A DNA stretch of 64,000 nt from Aurelia coerulea. Taxonomy: Eukaryota > Cnidaria > Scyphozoa > Semaeostomeae > Ulmaridae. How positions within the stretch are numbered: position 1 is the stretch's first letter; the number at the start of each line of letters is the position of its first letter. Of the stretch, positions 31,620 to 41,154 are shown piece by piece. Location: the NCBI GenBank assembly GCA_039566865.1, contig CM076961.1:12795501-12859500 (forward strand). The letters run 5' to 3'. The notes beneath the pieces were generated by a model. It had not been told where the DNA came from and did not search any database. It saw only the letters and a list, made by a program, of their open reading frames with translations. The position numbers and the translations under genes were made by a program.

Positions 31620-33010
31620 TTAAGCCTACATTGCACCATACAATTTATGAAAATTACAAAATATCTATTAATACTAATTACATGAGAATAAAGAACATAA
31701 AAAGGTTAATCCTGTTAGGAACCCAACCTGCGGTACATATATTTTGCAGAGTCTGCAGTTGAATTCATCACCTTTCCAACACTTTATTTGCTTTTTAAAG
31801 ATTGAAAGGGTACTCGAGTCTTTATCTCATGTGGTAGTACCTACCACATTCTATTTTCCAAAGAAGGCTATAGTTTCGATGCCAAAGGAGGCTGTGCTGA
31901 CCTTTGGAAGCTGCGCGTCATTACCATGTCTTAGTTTGTAACCAATGTTTCGCTGCACAAAAATCTCCTTCATGAATATTGGATTCAGATCGAATTTTGT
32001 TTTAAAAATTTCGGTCATAAGCAACTGCAGCTTTCTTATATGGATGGGCACTGAATTAGTTTGTCCCAATAGAAAACCAAATTAATGTTCGTAATCTTTC
32101 TGGGCAATGCGCAAAGCCCTTTCATGGACGTGATTTATTCTTTGGTTCAGTGTTCTATCGCAGAACATCCAAACAAAGTGGACAGTAGCTAAAGTGGGAT
32201 AGTGTGAAAGCACTCATTAGTTGCTGCAGTTTCTCTGTGTCCATGTAACACGATATTCGGGCTAGAGCATGAAGTTTTTGGCTGGCTTTCTTATATAAAT
32301 TTTTGACACGTTGTTTAAAAGATAAAGATCGATCAAATTTTATGCCAAGAAGATTCTCCTCTATATATTCTTTCATACATGTGCCTCCTATTTGAATAGA
32401 TACTTCATTGTCTTTTGCACCGAAAATCATTAAATGGCATTTATCCTCATTTGTTCGGAAACCACTCAGTTAACTGAAGGGCATCATTTTCTAAAGGCGC
32501 AATGACATTATCGATTTGGGCCACACGCATAAATCGTTGTATCGTCCGTATAGTTACAGATGTCGGTCTCCTCTAGGAACATGAACAAGTCATTCATTCA
32601 GGTATATGTTGAACAAAAGGGGGCCTAGGACAGAGCCTTGCGGTACACATAGGGTGGTCTTTGTAAACGTCCTGAATGAACCATTGACATTTACCCTTTG
32701 TTTCCTGTCCATGAGATAGCCATGGATCAACTGCAATGCAGATCTACTGAAACCGTATGCATTCAATTATGCAATTAATAATTCGTGATTTAGACAATCA
32801 AATGCTTTTGAAAGGTCCGTCAGGACGGCCCCTGCAATGCTTCCGCTGTCCAACGACTTTTTTACAGGTTTCAAATAAAAATAGAAGTGCATGCTGTGTA
32901 CCATAGCCCTCTCGAAATCCACAGAGGAGTGGAGACAAGAAACATTGGACAAAGGGCAGCATACATACGTCCGCCTTCTCTATTGTATTTGTCCTCTGCT
33001 TCACGAATGA
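31620..33010 (-). pseudogene. LINE family D, decayed minus-strand copy
   Basis: Minus strand from 33010: GYGTQHALLFLFETCKK (fingers), TDLSKAFDCLNHELLIA (block A), VPQGSVLGPLLFNIYLNE (block B) and ICNYTDDTTIYACG near 32530-32570, where the catalytic A-D-D has become T-D-D. Then CHLMIFGAKDNEVSIQIGG, LLGIKFDRSLSFKQRVKNLY, VPIHIRKLQLLMTEIFKTKF and PKVSTASFGIETIAFFGK. Many stops and frameshifts. The 3' UTR reaches about 31620. It is closest to 24690-25762. Confidence 0.8.
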
Positions 33011-33718
33011 CATTATTCATGTAATGTAATACGTTTGCAGGCTGTGGAATAAAAAGTACGGCGCCGATATTCGAAATTAAAATTTCAATCTGTCAATCAA
33101 AGTTTAGAATATCGGACACGCATCTGTCATTACGCGGCTTGCCAAACTTTTTCTCACTCGGTACGCTCTAGTTTTCTCGTTGTAGCTGCCTCAAGTACCT
33201 AAATATACATATAACAGCGCTTTTGATTGATATGCAAATTAAAATTTCAGTTCTGCAACGTGCTCAAACAACTAACGCCTCTTTCCAAACCCACAAACGG
33301 AATTTCATTTCACAGAATTTTCATACAGATTACATTACAATTGATTTATGAATTCCATGCTGTGAGGAATATGGAATTTTGTTTTGAGTCCCACATGACT
33401 ATATCATTTTTACACATATCATGCGGTTCAGGGATTGCATTGATTTGCGTTTTTTCTTTGAGGTGACGTTTAAAAACATCTGCCATCACCACACTTTTGT
33501 TAAGATTGATTGAAAGCAAAACAAATGTGAGATACATTGATTTGCTTATGAAATGCTCTTGATAGTTAACCAAAATCTCATACAAATAACAATGAGAAAG
33601 TATGCCTGGAAGGTAGCATGACTTATGAAGTGCTTTGATGATTTCTCACTTCAAGGCAAAAAAAGTTCGGAAACAATGTAAGACTTCAATAATAGCATTG
33701 AGGATCTTACTGAAGAAG

Positions 33719-34931
33719 CCAGTGGCGGACTGGCTCCGATTTTTTTCACCGGCCATGGATGAGTAAAGGGGGCCCTAAGTTGGTGTGGCCTAAGTGACGA
33801 GGGTGTAGTCATGAGCAAAATTCGTCGCAATTCCTCGATTTCTTACCATTAGCAAAGCTAAACTCATTTTCTTTGAAAATTAAAATCTTCTTATGGCATG
33901 ATTAAAATCTTTATGTAATCTCTACTGTATAAAAGTAATTTTGACAATTTTTGAGTATTGGCCAGACGATCTATATATTTTTTTGTTTCTCAAACTGTTG
34001 AGCAACCTTTTTCCGATCCTCCCCCAGCAGTTTGGCCTGGACAATTACCTGACGAAGTTTCAAAATGGATGGTCTGGGGGCAAAGTCTCTTGGAAAATCT
34101 CTGAGAACACGCTCACTACTTTGGCTTAGAACGCTTCTCCAAGTCCCATGTTTGCCGGTGCTAAAATTGTGGAAACTTTTGAAATTTTCAAAATTATTGT
34201 TAGCAGTTTTCTATCAATCAACACTCTTATGAAAATTTTCGCGTAAAGCTTTTACTTTGTTAAGTAAAGTTGTAGCTTTTAGCGCCAAGCGCTGGGATCG
34301 CAGAAGTAGAATAGGCCTAATTGAGTCTGCGACCCCTTGTCATGACGCTCAAGTGGTGGGGCTCTACCGGGTATCGAACCCTGTCCGCCTGACTGTTCTG
34401 GCTGCAAAGTCAGTGGATTACACCACCGCGCCACAACACCTTCTACACACAATCCACTCCTTTGTCACAATCCAATTTTTGCGACCCAAACTTGAGGCCT
34501 TAAAAGTTTGTCCGGGAAAATTTTTGAAACTGGCAGCTTTTACTTTGGCTTAGAACGACTCTCCCAGTCATTTTCTAGCATTTGTCCGAGTTATGTCCTA
34601 CATTACATTTGCGCAACTATTTTCTTTCGAGGAATCTCGAGAACCATCTTTTGACAGAAGTGGAGGGGTCTTTACTTTTCTGAACGGTGCTCTCTCCTTC
34701 GCCATCCGTATCTTCACTCTCCACTGTATTCAATTTTTTGAAGAAGTTCACTAACACGGAAGGACTCAAATGTAAAGTGAGGTGTCCATTATTCAAAAAT
34801 GCAAATCTACATAAAGAGTCCCTAGTTTTGCAAAAGGGGCCCACTTCCAGCAAAAATGAAGCCCTTTTTGCAAGATTTTGAAGGGGCCCACCGGCAAGGG
34901 CCAGTTGGCCGGTGGGCCGGTCCGCCACTGA
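33719..34931. mobile_element. hAT-like non-autonomous element, 1.2 kb
   Basis: It starts CAGTGGCGGACTGGCTCCG and ends GGCCGGTCCGCCACTG, typical CAG..CTG hAT ends. ACTGAA occurs on both sides (33706 and 34931), part of an eroded 8-bp duplication. GGGGGCCC and GGGGCCCAC blocks repeat inside. No transposase is seen. It carries a SINE-1 copy at 34255-34450. Confidence 0.7.
34255..34450 (-). mobile_element. SINE-1 copy (tRNA-derived)
   Basis: Minus strand: GGCGCGGTGGTGTAATCC (A-box region), CTGACTTTGCAGCCAGAACA, GTCAGGCGGACAGGG and the B box GGTTCGATACCC, then the tRNA-unrelated body ending in CGATCCCAGCGCTTGGCGCT. The poly-CTTCAC tail is eroded. It lies inside the hAT-like element 33719-34931. 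Confidence 0.8.
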
Positions 34932-35199
34932 CTGAAACGCTTAACGGCGAATTAAAAGATCTGAAAGAATGGCTTCAGGGCAATAATTGTATTTGGATGT
35001 AAGCAAGACTTAGGCCATGGTCATCGGATCCAGACCAAATCTTCAAAATATTATTGAAAAACTGTAGATTCTCTTACAATTGTGATTGATGATTCTCCTG
35101 CCCTTCTCCTGTAGAACTCGTCGACAGTATTAAGTTTCTTGGTGCTCAAGTTGACAAGTACCTAGTGTGGGAAGAATGAATTAAATCTGTTCAAGCCAA

Positions 35200-36090
35200 G
35201 GTCTCCCATTCACTTTGTTTTTCAGCCCATTTATTCCCAGAGTATAAAATACTGACCAGAAAAATGCACCGCTTCCGTAAGTAACATATTTTGTGTAACT
35301 GACCATAAATGCTTTTTGCAGCATGATTAAAAAACCAGATATCATAAAAAAGAGTTGAATTTGCTAATTTCAAATCAATTACAAGATTGGCTATGTCTGG
35401 AAAAATAGTTTGGTCCTTGATCAACTTGGCATAAAAAAATTAAAGATTGGGTCATGTAATCAAATTTTGGTGATTTTCAAACGGGGGTACTTTTTTGGGA
35501 CACATCCAAGAAAAAGCGAAATACAATTCTCTTAAATGGACATTCCAGGTTGCTTAGAGAATTTTAGGAATATCAAAGCGCATTTGAGGATGCTGTGGCA
35601 TGTTGGCATTGGAGATCGGACGGCGGTGCTTTTTTCTTCAGGCGTACGGTTATCACCGCCGGCCCTCTATACAAAACTGACTACATAGATTATTAAGTTG
35701 TATTTGCATTTGTACTTTATGAACAAAACATTACCACAAAAATACTACATTACGAAGACGGAAAAGAATGGGCGCTGTGATTTACTCAAAGATTTACGGT
35801 AACTCCGCTCTGATCCCAAAAAGCTCAGAAGATCGACCCCCAGAGATCATCTCCTGGAAACAGTCTTCCGTGTTCACCAGAGCAGAGAGCAGAGTCACCC
35901 TAACTGATCTCTTTGTTGCCTTCAAATATGAAATTGATGCTTCTCAAATTATACGATTTGCAACAACGGTTGGGTTGTTGCTTCGGTTGTTGCGCTTTAG
36001 GATCAGGATGAAAGGTGCTTTTCTCGTCAAAAAGGGGGCGCCAAATTGAGTTTTCATCGTAAATGGGGCAGTTGTCCCCCATTCACCCAC
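35200..36090. other. No gene; MITE scraps
   Basis: TTTTTTGGGACACATCC at 35490 resembles a mariner-like MITE end. GGACGGCGGTGCTTTTTTCT with GGTTATCACCGCCGGCCC (35616-35660) resembles the element at 26621. A 93-codon frame at 35768-36049 has no recognisable motif and is not annotated as a gene. Confidence 0.35.
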
Positions 36091-36093
36091 TAA

Positions 36094-36538
36094 GGCCTGT
36101 TACACGACGCCGGATTGGGTTCACTGCGGATTGCTTTTCACTTCGGATAAGGGTTTCAGTTACACGACGCCGAGGCAATCCGAAGCACTTCGGTGGGTGA
36201 AACCGAAGTGAAAGTCACTCCGCTCTGGAGGTGAAGTGAAAATCAATCCGAAGTACTTCGCTTCGCATTCCATCTCGTGTAACAACTGAATCCGAAGTGA
36301 TTTTCACTCCGAAACCTCATTCCTAATCACTTTGCCTCCTCTGCCCTCCGCCAAAATACGAAAGAGAGGTTTTTGTCTGCGCAGTACATTACAATCCGAC
36401 ATCGTGTAACAGCGACGCAAAACGGAGCAAAAGGCAATCCGAAGTCGTGTAATCACTTCAAAAAGCGTAGTGCTTTTGCTTCGGATTGGGGAAGGCAATC
36501 CGAAGTGAAAACCAATCCGACGTCGTGTAACTCGGGCC
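36094..36538. mobile_element. 445-bp palindromic MITE, TAA duplication
   Basis: It starts GGCCTGTTACACGACGCCGG and ends CGACGTCGTGTAACTCGGGCC. TAA flanks both sides (36091-36093 and 36539-36541). The inside is built from many copies of AATCCGAAGTGAAA and its complement. TAA (TWA) duplication suggests PIF/Harbinger-type mobilisation. It abuts CCGCCACTG at 36544-36552, the end of a hAT-like element. Confidence 0.8.
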
Positions 36539-36554
36539 TAAATCCGCCACTGAA

Positions 36555-38075
36555 ACTAATAATAATTCAACGAAACGAAAATGTTCTCGGGGTTTCAACA
36601 CAACGCATTGTGCTTGACTCTGCACCAGGTGCCTTTCTTCTTTTGCAGATTTTAGGGCCTGCAATGGTAGAGTTAGTGCTCAGTATTAAATACGGGTTAG
36701 CCTTCCTGACCGGCCAGCTCACCTCAGGTAAACAAAAACATCCTTTGTTGAATAAATGTGTTTTTATGTGGGCAATGAGCAACCCTGGGCAGCCAATATT
36801 TGCGAATTAGATAGGCAGGATTCCGTCAAAGCAGAATCATATATAGAATATCAGAACGATTGCCTGGTTGATGCCTTTATCAGGCCACATTTTGTATAAT
36901 TCTAGCATACATCGCTACAAGGCCAACTTTTCTGCCCAATATATTTTTCACTCCCACAAACACAGTTTTAATTCGCCCCGCCAATGCGAGCAAGCCCACC
37001 TGACCAGATTGGCACTCTTGTGTGTGTCTTTCTGATTATTTGTTTCTAAATTAAAAATTGGCAATTGCAAATCCTAAATAAACATGCTGCTAAAATGCTG
37101 AAGTCTAAAATTTCTAAAGCTACAAATAGCTGCAAGCAATTGACCAAGAGGAAGCAAAGATCACCTGGCATTCAATTTAAACCTTGAGCTTGCTCGATGT
37201 TCTTCTTCTTTTCACTCAAAAATGTTACTCACGCATAGGATAAATGTCACAAAACTATCAAAGTTTCCTTGTCACTAATGGCAAGCATGATATTGGGAGA
37301 TCCATTCTGAGCCAAAGTAAAGGGTGTGGCCCTGAAAATTTTCCTTGGGGCTTTGCCCCCAGACCCCCTCATTTCACCTAACTTAAAATTTCTGGCCACG
37401 CCGCTGCTCACGAGAATTCGCAACGAGTTTTGTTGATTCAGTTATGTCAAATATCAAATAAGTCTTACACAACACTCTTGACAAAGCATTCTTGCTCTAT
37501 TGTAGTAGTTATTTTAGCAAGGCCGTTTGATATATATTTGGATTCATAAATTTCCTATTTTTCTCCAAGACTTCCGAGCATAAAATGCCCTTTCATCAGG
37601 AATGCACAGAATGGCGTTGCCGAAAGAAAAGAAGGCATTAACCAAAAAAAATTCTGACCCCCGAACACTTTATGCCTTCGGCGCGAATTAGTGCCCCCCC
37701 CCCCAATCTGAAAACGCTCCTAAAAGCCTGTTTTTTAGCTTGCTTTTCTAGCCAATCAGACTAAGATATCCCCTTTTTAGGATTTGCCTCCCCACTTAAA
37801 ACCCCTTAAAAAAGGCTCTGCTTTTCACTTACACAGTATTTGCTGTTTGTTTCTTTGGGGATTCTAATAATTTGCAAAAAGATTCAATAGAGAATATTAC
37901 AAATTCGCACCATAAGATGTCTCACTTGATTCTGTGCAATTAAAAAAGATGCTCGTAACTGTCAGGCGTCGACGTGTTTTTCAGCCAAGACTACCGGATA
38001 TCCAGGAGAAACTCCACAAGCTAGATCATACCTAGCTCTCTGAAATCAAACATTTTTGACCCATGCTTTGTATTA
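36555..38075. other. No gene; one hAT-like right end
   Basis: GGGGCTTTGCCCCCAGACCC near 37340 and TCTGGCCACGCCGCTG ending at 37406 are typical of the right end of hAT-like elements; no left end was located. The rest shows no coding signal. Confidence 0.4.
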
Positions 38076-38079
38076 AGGT

Positions 38080-38529
38080 TTAGGTGAAAAGCTTGGCTAC
38101 CTTTTGAAATGCTGTTTGTTCATTTAAAGCAATTATTACTATCTGAAAACCAGATTCAAAGCAAATTTTGAATCCCGGATTTCTTACTTTGAGTGAAATA
38201 TCGGCCATCATTTTCCAGACAACATTTTGTGAAAACTCAACGTAGCGATGGTTTTGAAGTTGTGTTGGAACAATTTTTTTTTTGCAAAATAATTGAACTC
38301 TTTTCTTCATTAAAGTGTCATATTCCAAAGCGAATTTAGACGGCAGCTTTTTCACATCTTCCGAAAATGGACTGGAAAAGGAGTGAGTAGTCCGAGAAAT
38401 GAATGAATTGCCATATATTTGAAGTTGTATTTTCCAACGGTAGGCATAATTTAAACTACCCAAGCAACATCTCAAATGATACATCAGCCTTTCAGCTACA
38501 TCCTCATACCTTGTTTGTTTCAATAACAT
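38080..38529 (-). CDS. Unidentified 149-codon open frame (doubtful)
   Basis: Open from ATG at 38529 to a stop at 38080. The predicted product is basic with a run of lysines mid-way (CKKK). There is no signal peptide, obvious membrane segment or motif I recognise. It lies just inside GGGTCACCCGG at 38571-38581, which looks like a mariner-like MITE end, so it may be a chance frame in an old transposon. Confidence 0.2.
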   Translation of the reverse strand: MLLKQTRYEDVAERLMYHLRCCLGSLNYAYRWKIQLQIYGNSFISRTTHSFSSPFSEDVKKLPSKFALEYDTLMKKRVQLFCKKKIVPTQLQNHRYVEFSQNVVWKMMADISLKVRNPGFKICFESGFQIVIIALNEQTAFQKVAKLFT

Positions 38530-38563
38530 GTGCTTTCAGGATATGTGCCATCTAGCTCGTCAA

Positions 38564-38582
38564 GTTATTTTTGGGTCACCCG
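38564..38582. mobile_element. Isolated mariner-like MITE end
   Basis: TTATTTTTGGGTCACCCGG matches the ends of the element at 39391-46149. No partner was found to the left. Confidence 0.5.
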
Positions 38583-38825
38583 GTTGATATTGTTTAAAAG
38601 AACATTTCCGTGGGGAACATCTGTAGGGAACATCTAACTTCCAGAATTAGGAGTGCCTAACAGTATCGTCTGCTGCTTTTGTTCAAATTCAAAATTCATC
38701 AACAAAAAGTCGTCTTATCCAATTATCATTTGCCATGTTCAAATGTATAGCCAAAAAGCTGTGTTAGCTCCATTTTTTAAAGCTTCATACGACTAAAATT
38801 CAAGGCGTCCTTCGTTAGTATCTTT

Positions 38826-39390
38826 AACCCTATTTGGACCGAGTAGAAATTTTGATATTATCGACAAAGAGGAGGGGGGGAGGTCATCTTTTAATTCTCC
38901 AAAACTACAAAAGATATGACAATGGAACTTACATCAATTGTTCTTTGGACAATAAGCTTTATAAAGCAAACAATAGATGTTACACTGGTCACGTGGGTCG
39001 TTGCTAAGCAACCAAAACAATGGAAAAATGGTCAAACTTGAGCTACTGATTTAAAAATCAAAATTCATCCAGATTAACATGCGATGACAGGCAGAATTGT
39101 AGTCAGAAGTAGCAAGTCAGAGAAGAGGAAGATAGTTACAGAACTAGTTTTCAGTTTAACTTGCAAATCTTACTAATCAAGAGCAATTAGCAATTGTATA
39201 GCCTATTAGAGATTCTATTGTTAGTTCTTTTCTAGCTTAAGACTTCTTATTAGTGACAGTTAGAGGAACCTGAGACTGTTTTATGTACCTGTTGAGATAT
39301 ATTGTGTTAATTCATTCAGACTGTCATGTCATAAAGATAAATGACGTCATGAATGTTAAAAGTTGCCGAAGTCAGCAAATGTAAACAAAC
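38826..39390. other. PIF-like left end, no gene
   Basis: TTTAACCCTATTTGG at 38824 resembles a PIF-like MITE left end. CCTAATAGGGTTAAAA at 46431-46446 could be its right end, which would enclose the whole nested block in between, but the ends share only about 12 bp. Confidence 0.3.
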
Positions 39391-39796
39391 TACCAGGTGA
39401 CTCAGAAAAAAAGTGACGCAGCGCTATCTGCTTCAGAAAAAATTACGTGGCTGATGGAATTGCTTCAAACGTTGTTCTGTCGCTAAAAAACTAGCCTACA
39501 TTATGAGTATTTTTTGGAATTTCCTTCGGCACTAAAAATGTCCCGAATTAAGATTTTGAAATCCACAAAAAGTAGCGGGGGATCGATTTAAAGTCATTTC
39601 AGATCTTCAAAACAATGAGAAGGGTGCTTCATTTCAGCCTAGGAGTAGGTAACTCAGTTAAAAGTTTTTCAGAGCAACTTCTTTTTATTATATTCATCTA
39701 AAATATTACATATTGTGAACGATGAAGAAGAGGGACAACATCCTCAGAGAGCAGGCATCGAGTTGATCTTTGCGCTTTTTTTCCATTTATTCAGCT

Positions 39797-39840
39797 ATCT
39801 GCTAACTAGTTTCGCCCACTAGGGCATCTTCAGAGCAACT
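39797..39840 (-). ncRNA. Type-I hammerhead ribozyme, copy 1
   Basis: Minus strand. Stem I: TTGCT (39834-39838) pairs with AGCAG after the cleavage site (four Watson-Crick pairs and a G-U). Then come CTGAAGA (39827-39833, the CUGANGA box), stem II GCCC-TAGT-GGGC (39814-39825) and GAAAC (39809-39813). Stem III is ACT-AGT with no loop, palindromic, then U-U. Cleavage is predicted between 39804 and 39803. All catalytic-core positions are present. Such minimal stem III hammerheads are thought to act best as dimers. Confidence 0.85.
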
Positions 39841-40795
39841 GATTAAGTTAAAGTATCGACCTCTATTTATAGTAAAATGTATGTCCATATAAGGTTAATC
39901 AATTTACAAGTATCATTTTGTCCTTATAAGGTAAAAATGTTCTTGTCATATGTTGTTTCTGTTGTTAGCCTCGTTCTCGTTGTTTTTCAGTTGAGTCGTT
40001 GTCGTTGTAGGGGTCGGATCTCGTGTCCTGGTCCTGGTGTTGTATTTTCGTGCTTTGTCTTTTGACGTCAGATCTTCTTTCATCGTTCTTCGAGCGTCGC
40101 TTTTCCAATTTACGGTGCTTCTTTGCCAGTGGCTGATTCCCTGAATCTTAACCCACCTCGGGTGTACCTTTACCCTGTTCTTTCAGTTCGGTTCGGTTCT
40201 TTTCTTTGGCGTTGTTCGCAGTGCGATGTTGTCTTTTCGATGTGCTGTTGTTACGGGGTTCTGTTTCCTTCGACGTCAGTGTGTAGTTCGTAGTCAGATA
40301 TTTTCCCTGTGTTATGTTGTTGTTGTTGTTGCTATTGTTGCTTGACGTATGTAGTTTGATTTCACGTCAGGTTGATTTCGTTGTTTTCTGTAGTGTTGCT
40401 GTTGCTGCTATTGTTGTTGCTTTCGTCTGTCATTTGATTTCACGTCAGATTGATTTCATTATTTTCTGCAGTCTTGCTGTTGCTGTTGCTATTGTTGTTG
40501 TTGTTGTTGTTGCTTTTGTTGCTTGACGTATGTCGTTTGATTCCACGTCAGATTGTTGAGTTGCTGCTCGCGGTCGCGAGTTTATGTTTGTGTTGTTGTC
40601 TTCGACCTGTTTCGTAGATTCTTATTTCGTGTTGTTTGCTTGGTCTTTCTCAGCGCTTCCTACTTCTTGATGACTCTTCGATGGTCTGCGTCCAGACCGC
40701 TTTATAATATATTGTGAACGATGAAGAAGAGGGACAACATCCTCAGAGAGCAGGCATCGAGTTGATCTTTGCGCTTTTTTTCCATTTATTCAGCT

Positions 40796-40839
40796 ATCTG
40801 CTAACTAGTTTCGCCCACTAGGGCATCTTCAGAGCACCT
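40796..40839 (-). ncRNA. Type-I hammerhead ribozyme, copy 2
   Basis: Identical to copy 1 except for one base in stem I (40837 is C), which turns the fifth, wobble pair into G-G and leaves four pairs. The predicted cleavage site is 999 nt from that of copy 1, so a transcript covering both would release a 999-nt RNA. Confidence 0.85.
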
Positions 40840-41154
40840 GATTAAGTTAAAGTATCGACCTCTATTTATAGTAAAATGTATGTCCATATAAGGTTAATCA
40901 ATTTACAAGTATCATTTTGTCCTTATAAGGTAAAAATGTTCTTGTCATATGTTGTTTCTGTTGTTAGCCTCGTTCTCGTTGTTTTTCAGTTGAGTCGTTG
41001 TCGTTGTAGGGGTCGGATCTCGTGTCCTGGTCCTGGTGTTGTATTTTCGTGCTTTGTCTTTTGACGTCAGATCTTCTTTCATCGTTCTTCGAGCGTCGCT
41101 TTTCCAATAATTTTTTAAAATATTACAATATTACAATTTTCTAAAATATTACAA

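Larger units (their letters stand above)
33690..35200 (+). pseudogene. LINE (family C type) RT fragment split by a hAT-like element
   Basis: NNSIEDLTE ends at 33712. The frame resumes at 34932 with TLNGELKDLKEWLQGNN, SSDPDQIFK-type text and VELVDSIKFLGAQVDKYLVW (35114-35173). The C-terminal part of the RT palm and the thumb motif (KFLGAQVD) are recognisable. The catalytic boxes are not. The two halves are separated by the element at 33719-34931. Confidence 0.6.
39711..41108 (-). mobile_element. Retrozyme-like / non-autonomous Penelope element with two hammerheads
   Basis: Two direct repeats, 39711-40109 and 40710-41108 (399 bp each), flank a 600-bp spacer. The offset is 999 bp and I find one difference (39838 A, 40837 C). 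Each repeat contains a minus-strand hammerhead ribozyme followed within 20 bp by AATAAA. Read on the minus strand, the spacer is CAA-rich with three ~85-100 bp sub-repeats around GACGTGAAATCAAA and no open frame of note. CTAAAATATTACA lies directly before the left repeat (39698-39710) and again at 41141-41153, a possible 13-bp target duplication. Retrozymes and Penelope elements both have hammerhead-bearing LTR-like repeats; no protein here tells them apart. Confidence 0.8.

Noticed and set aside
34257..34553. 98-codon frame beginning in SINE sequence, with a similar one at 63194-63532
   Set aside because: The resemblance between the two comes from the antisense SINE-1 body, not from a shared gene.
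36373..36810. 145-codon plus-strand frame and its minus-strand counterparts
   Set aside because: It begins inside the AATCCGAAG-rich MITE and runs into unrelated flanking DNA; no motif.
40314..40526. 70-codon Leu/Val-rich frame looking like a membrane protein
   Set aside because: It arises from (GTT)n/(GCT)n in the spacer of the hammerhead-bearing element and lies opposite to the inferred transcription direction.
39711..41108. Interpretation as an ordinary LTR retrotransposon or TRIM
   Set aside because: The repeats lack TG..CA ends, no primer-binding site follows the left repeat, and hammerhead motifs point to a Penelope/retrozyme type instead.
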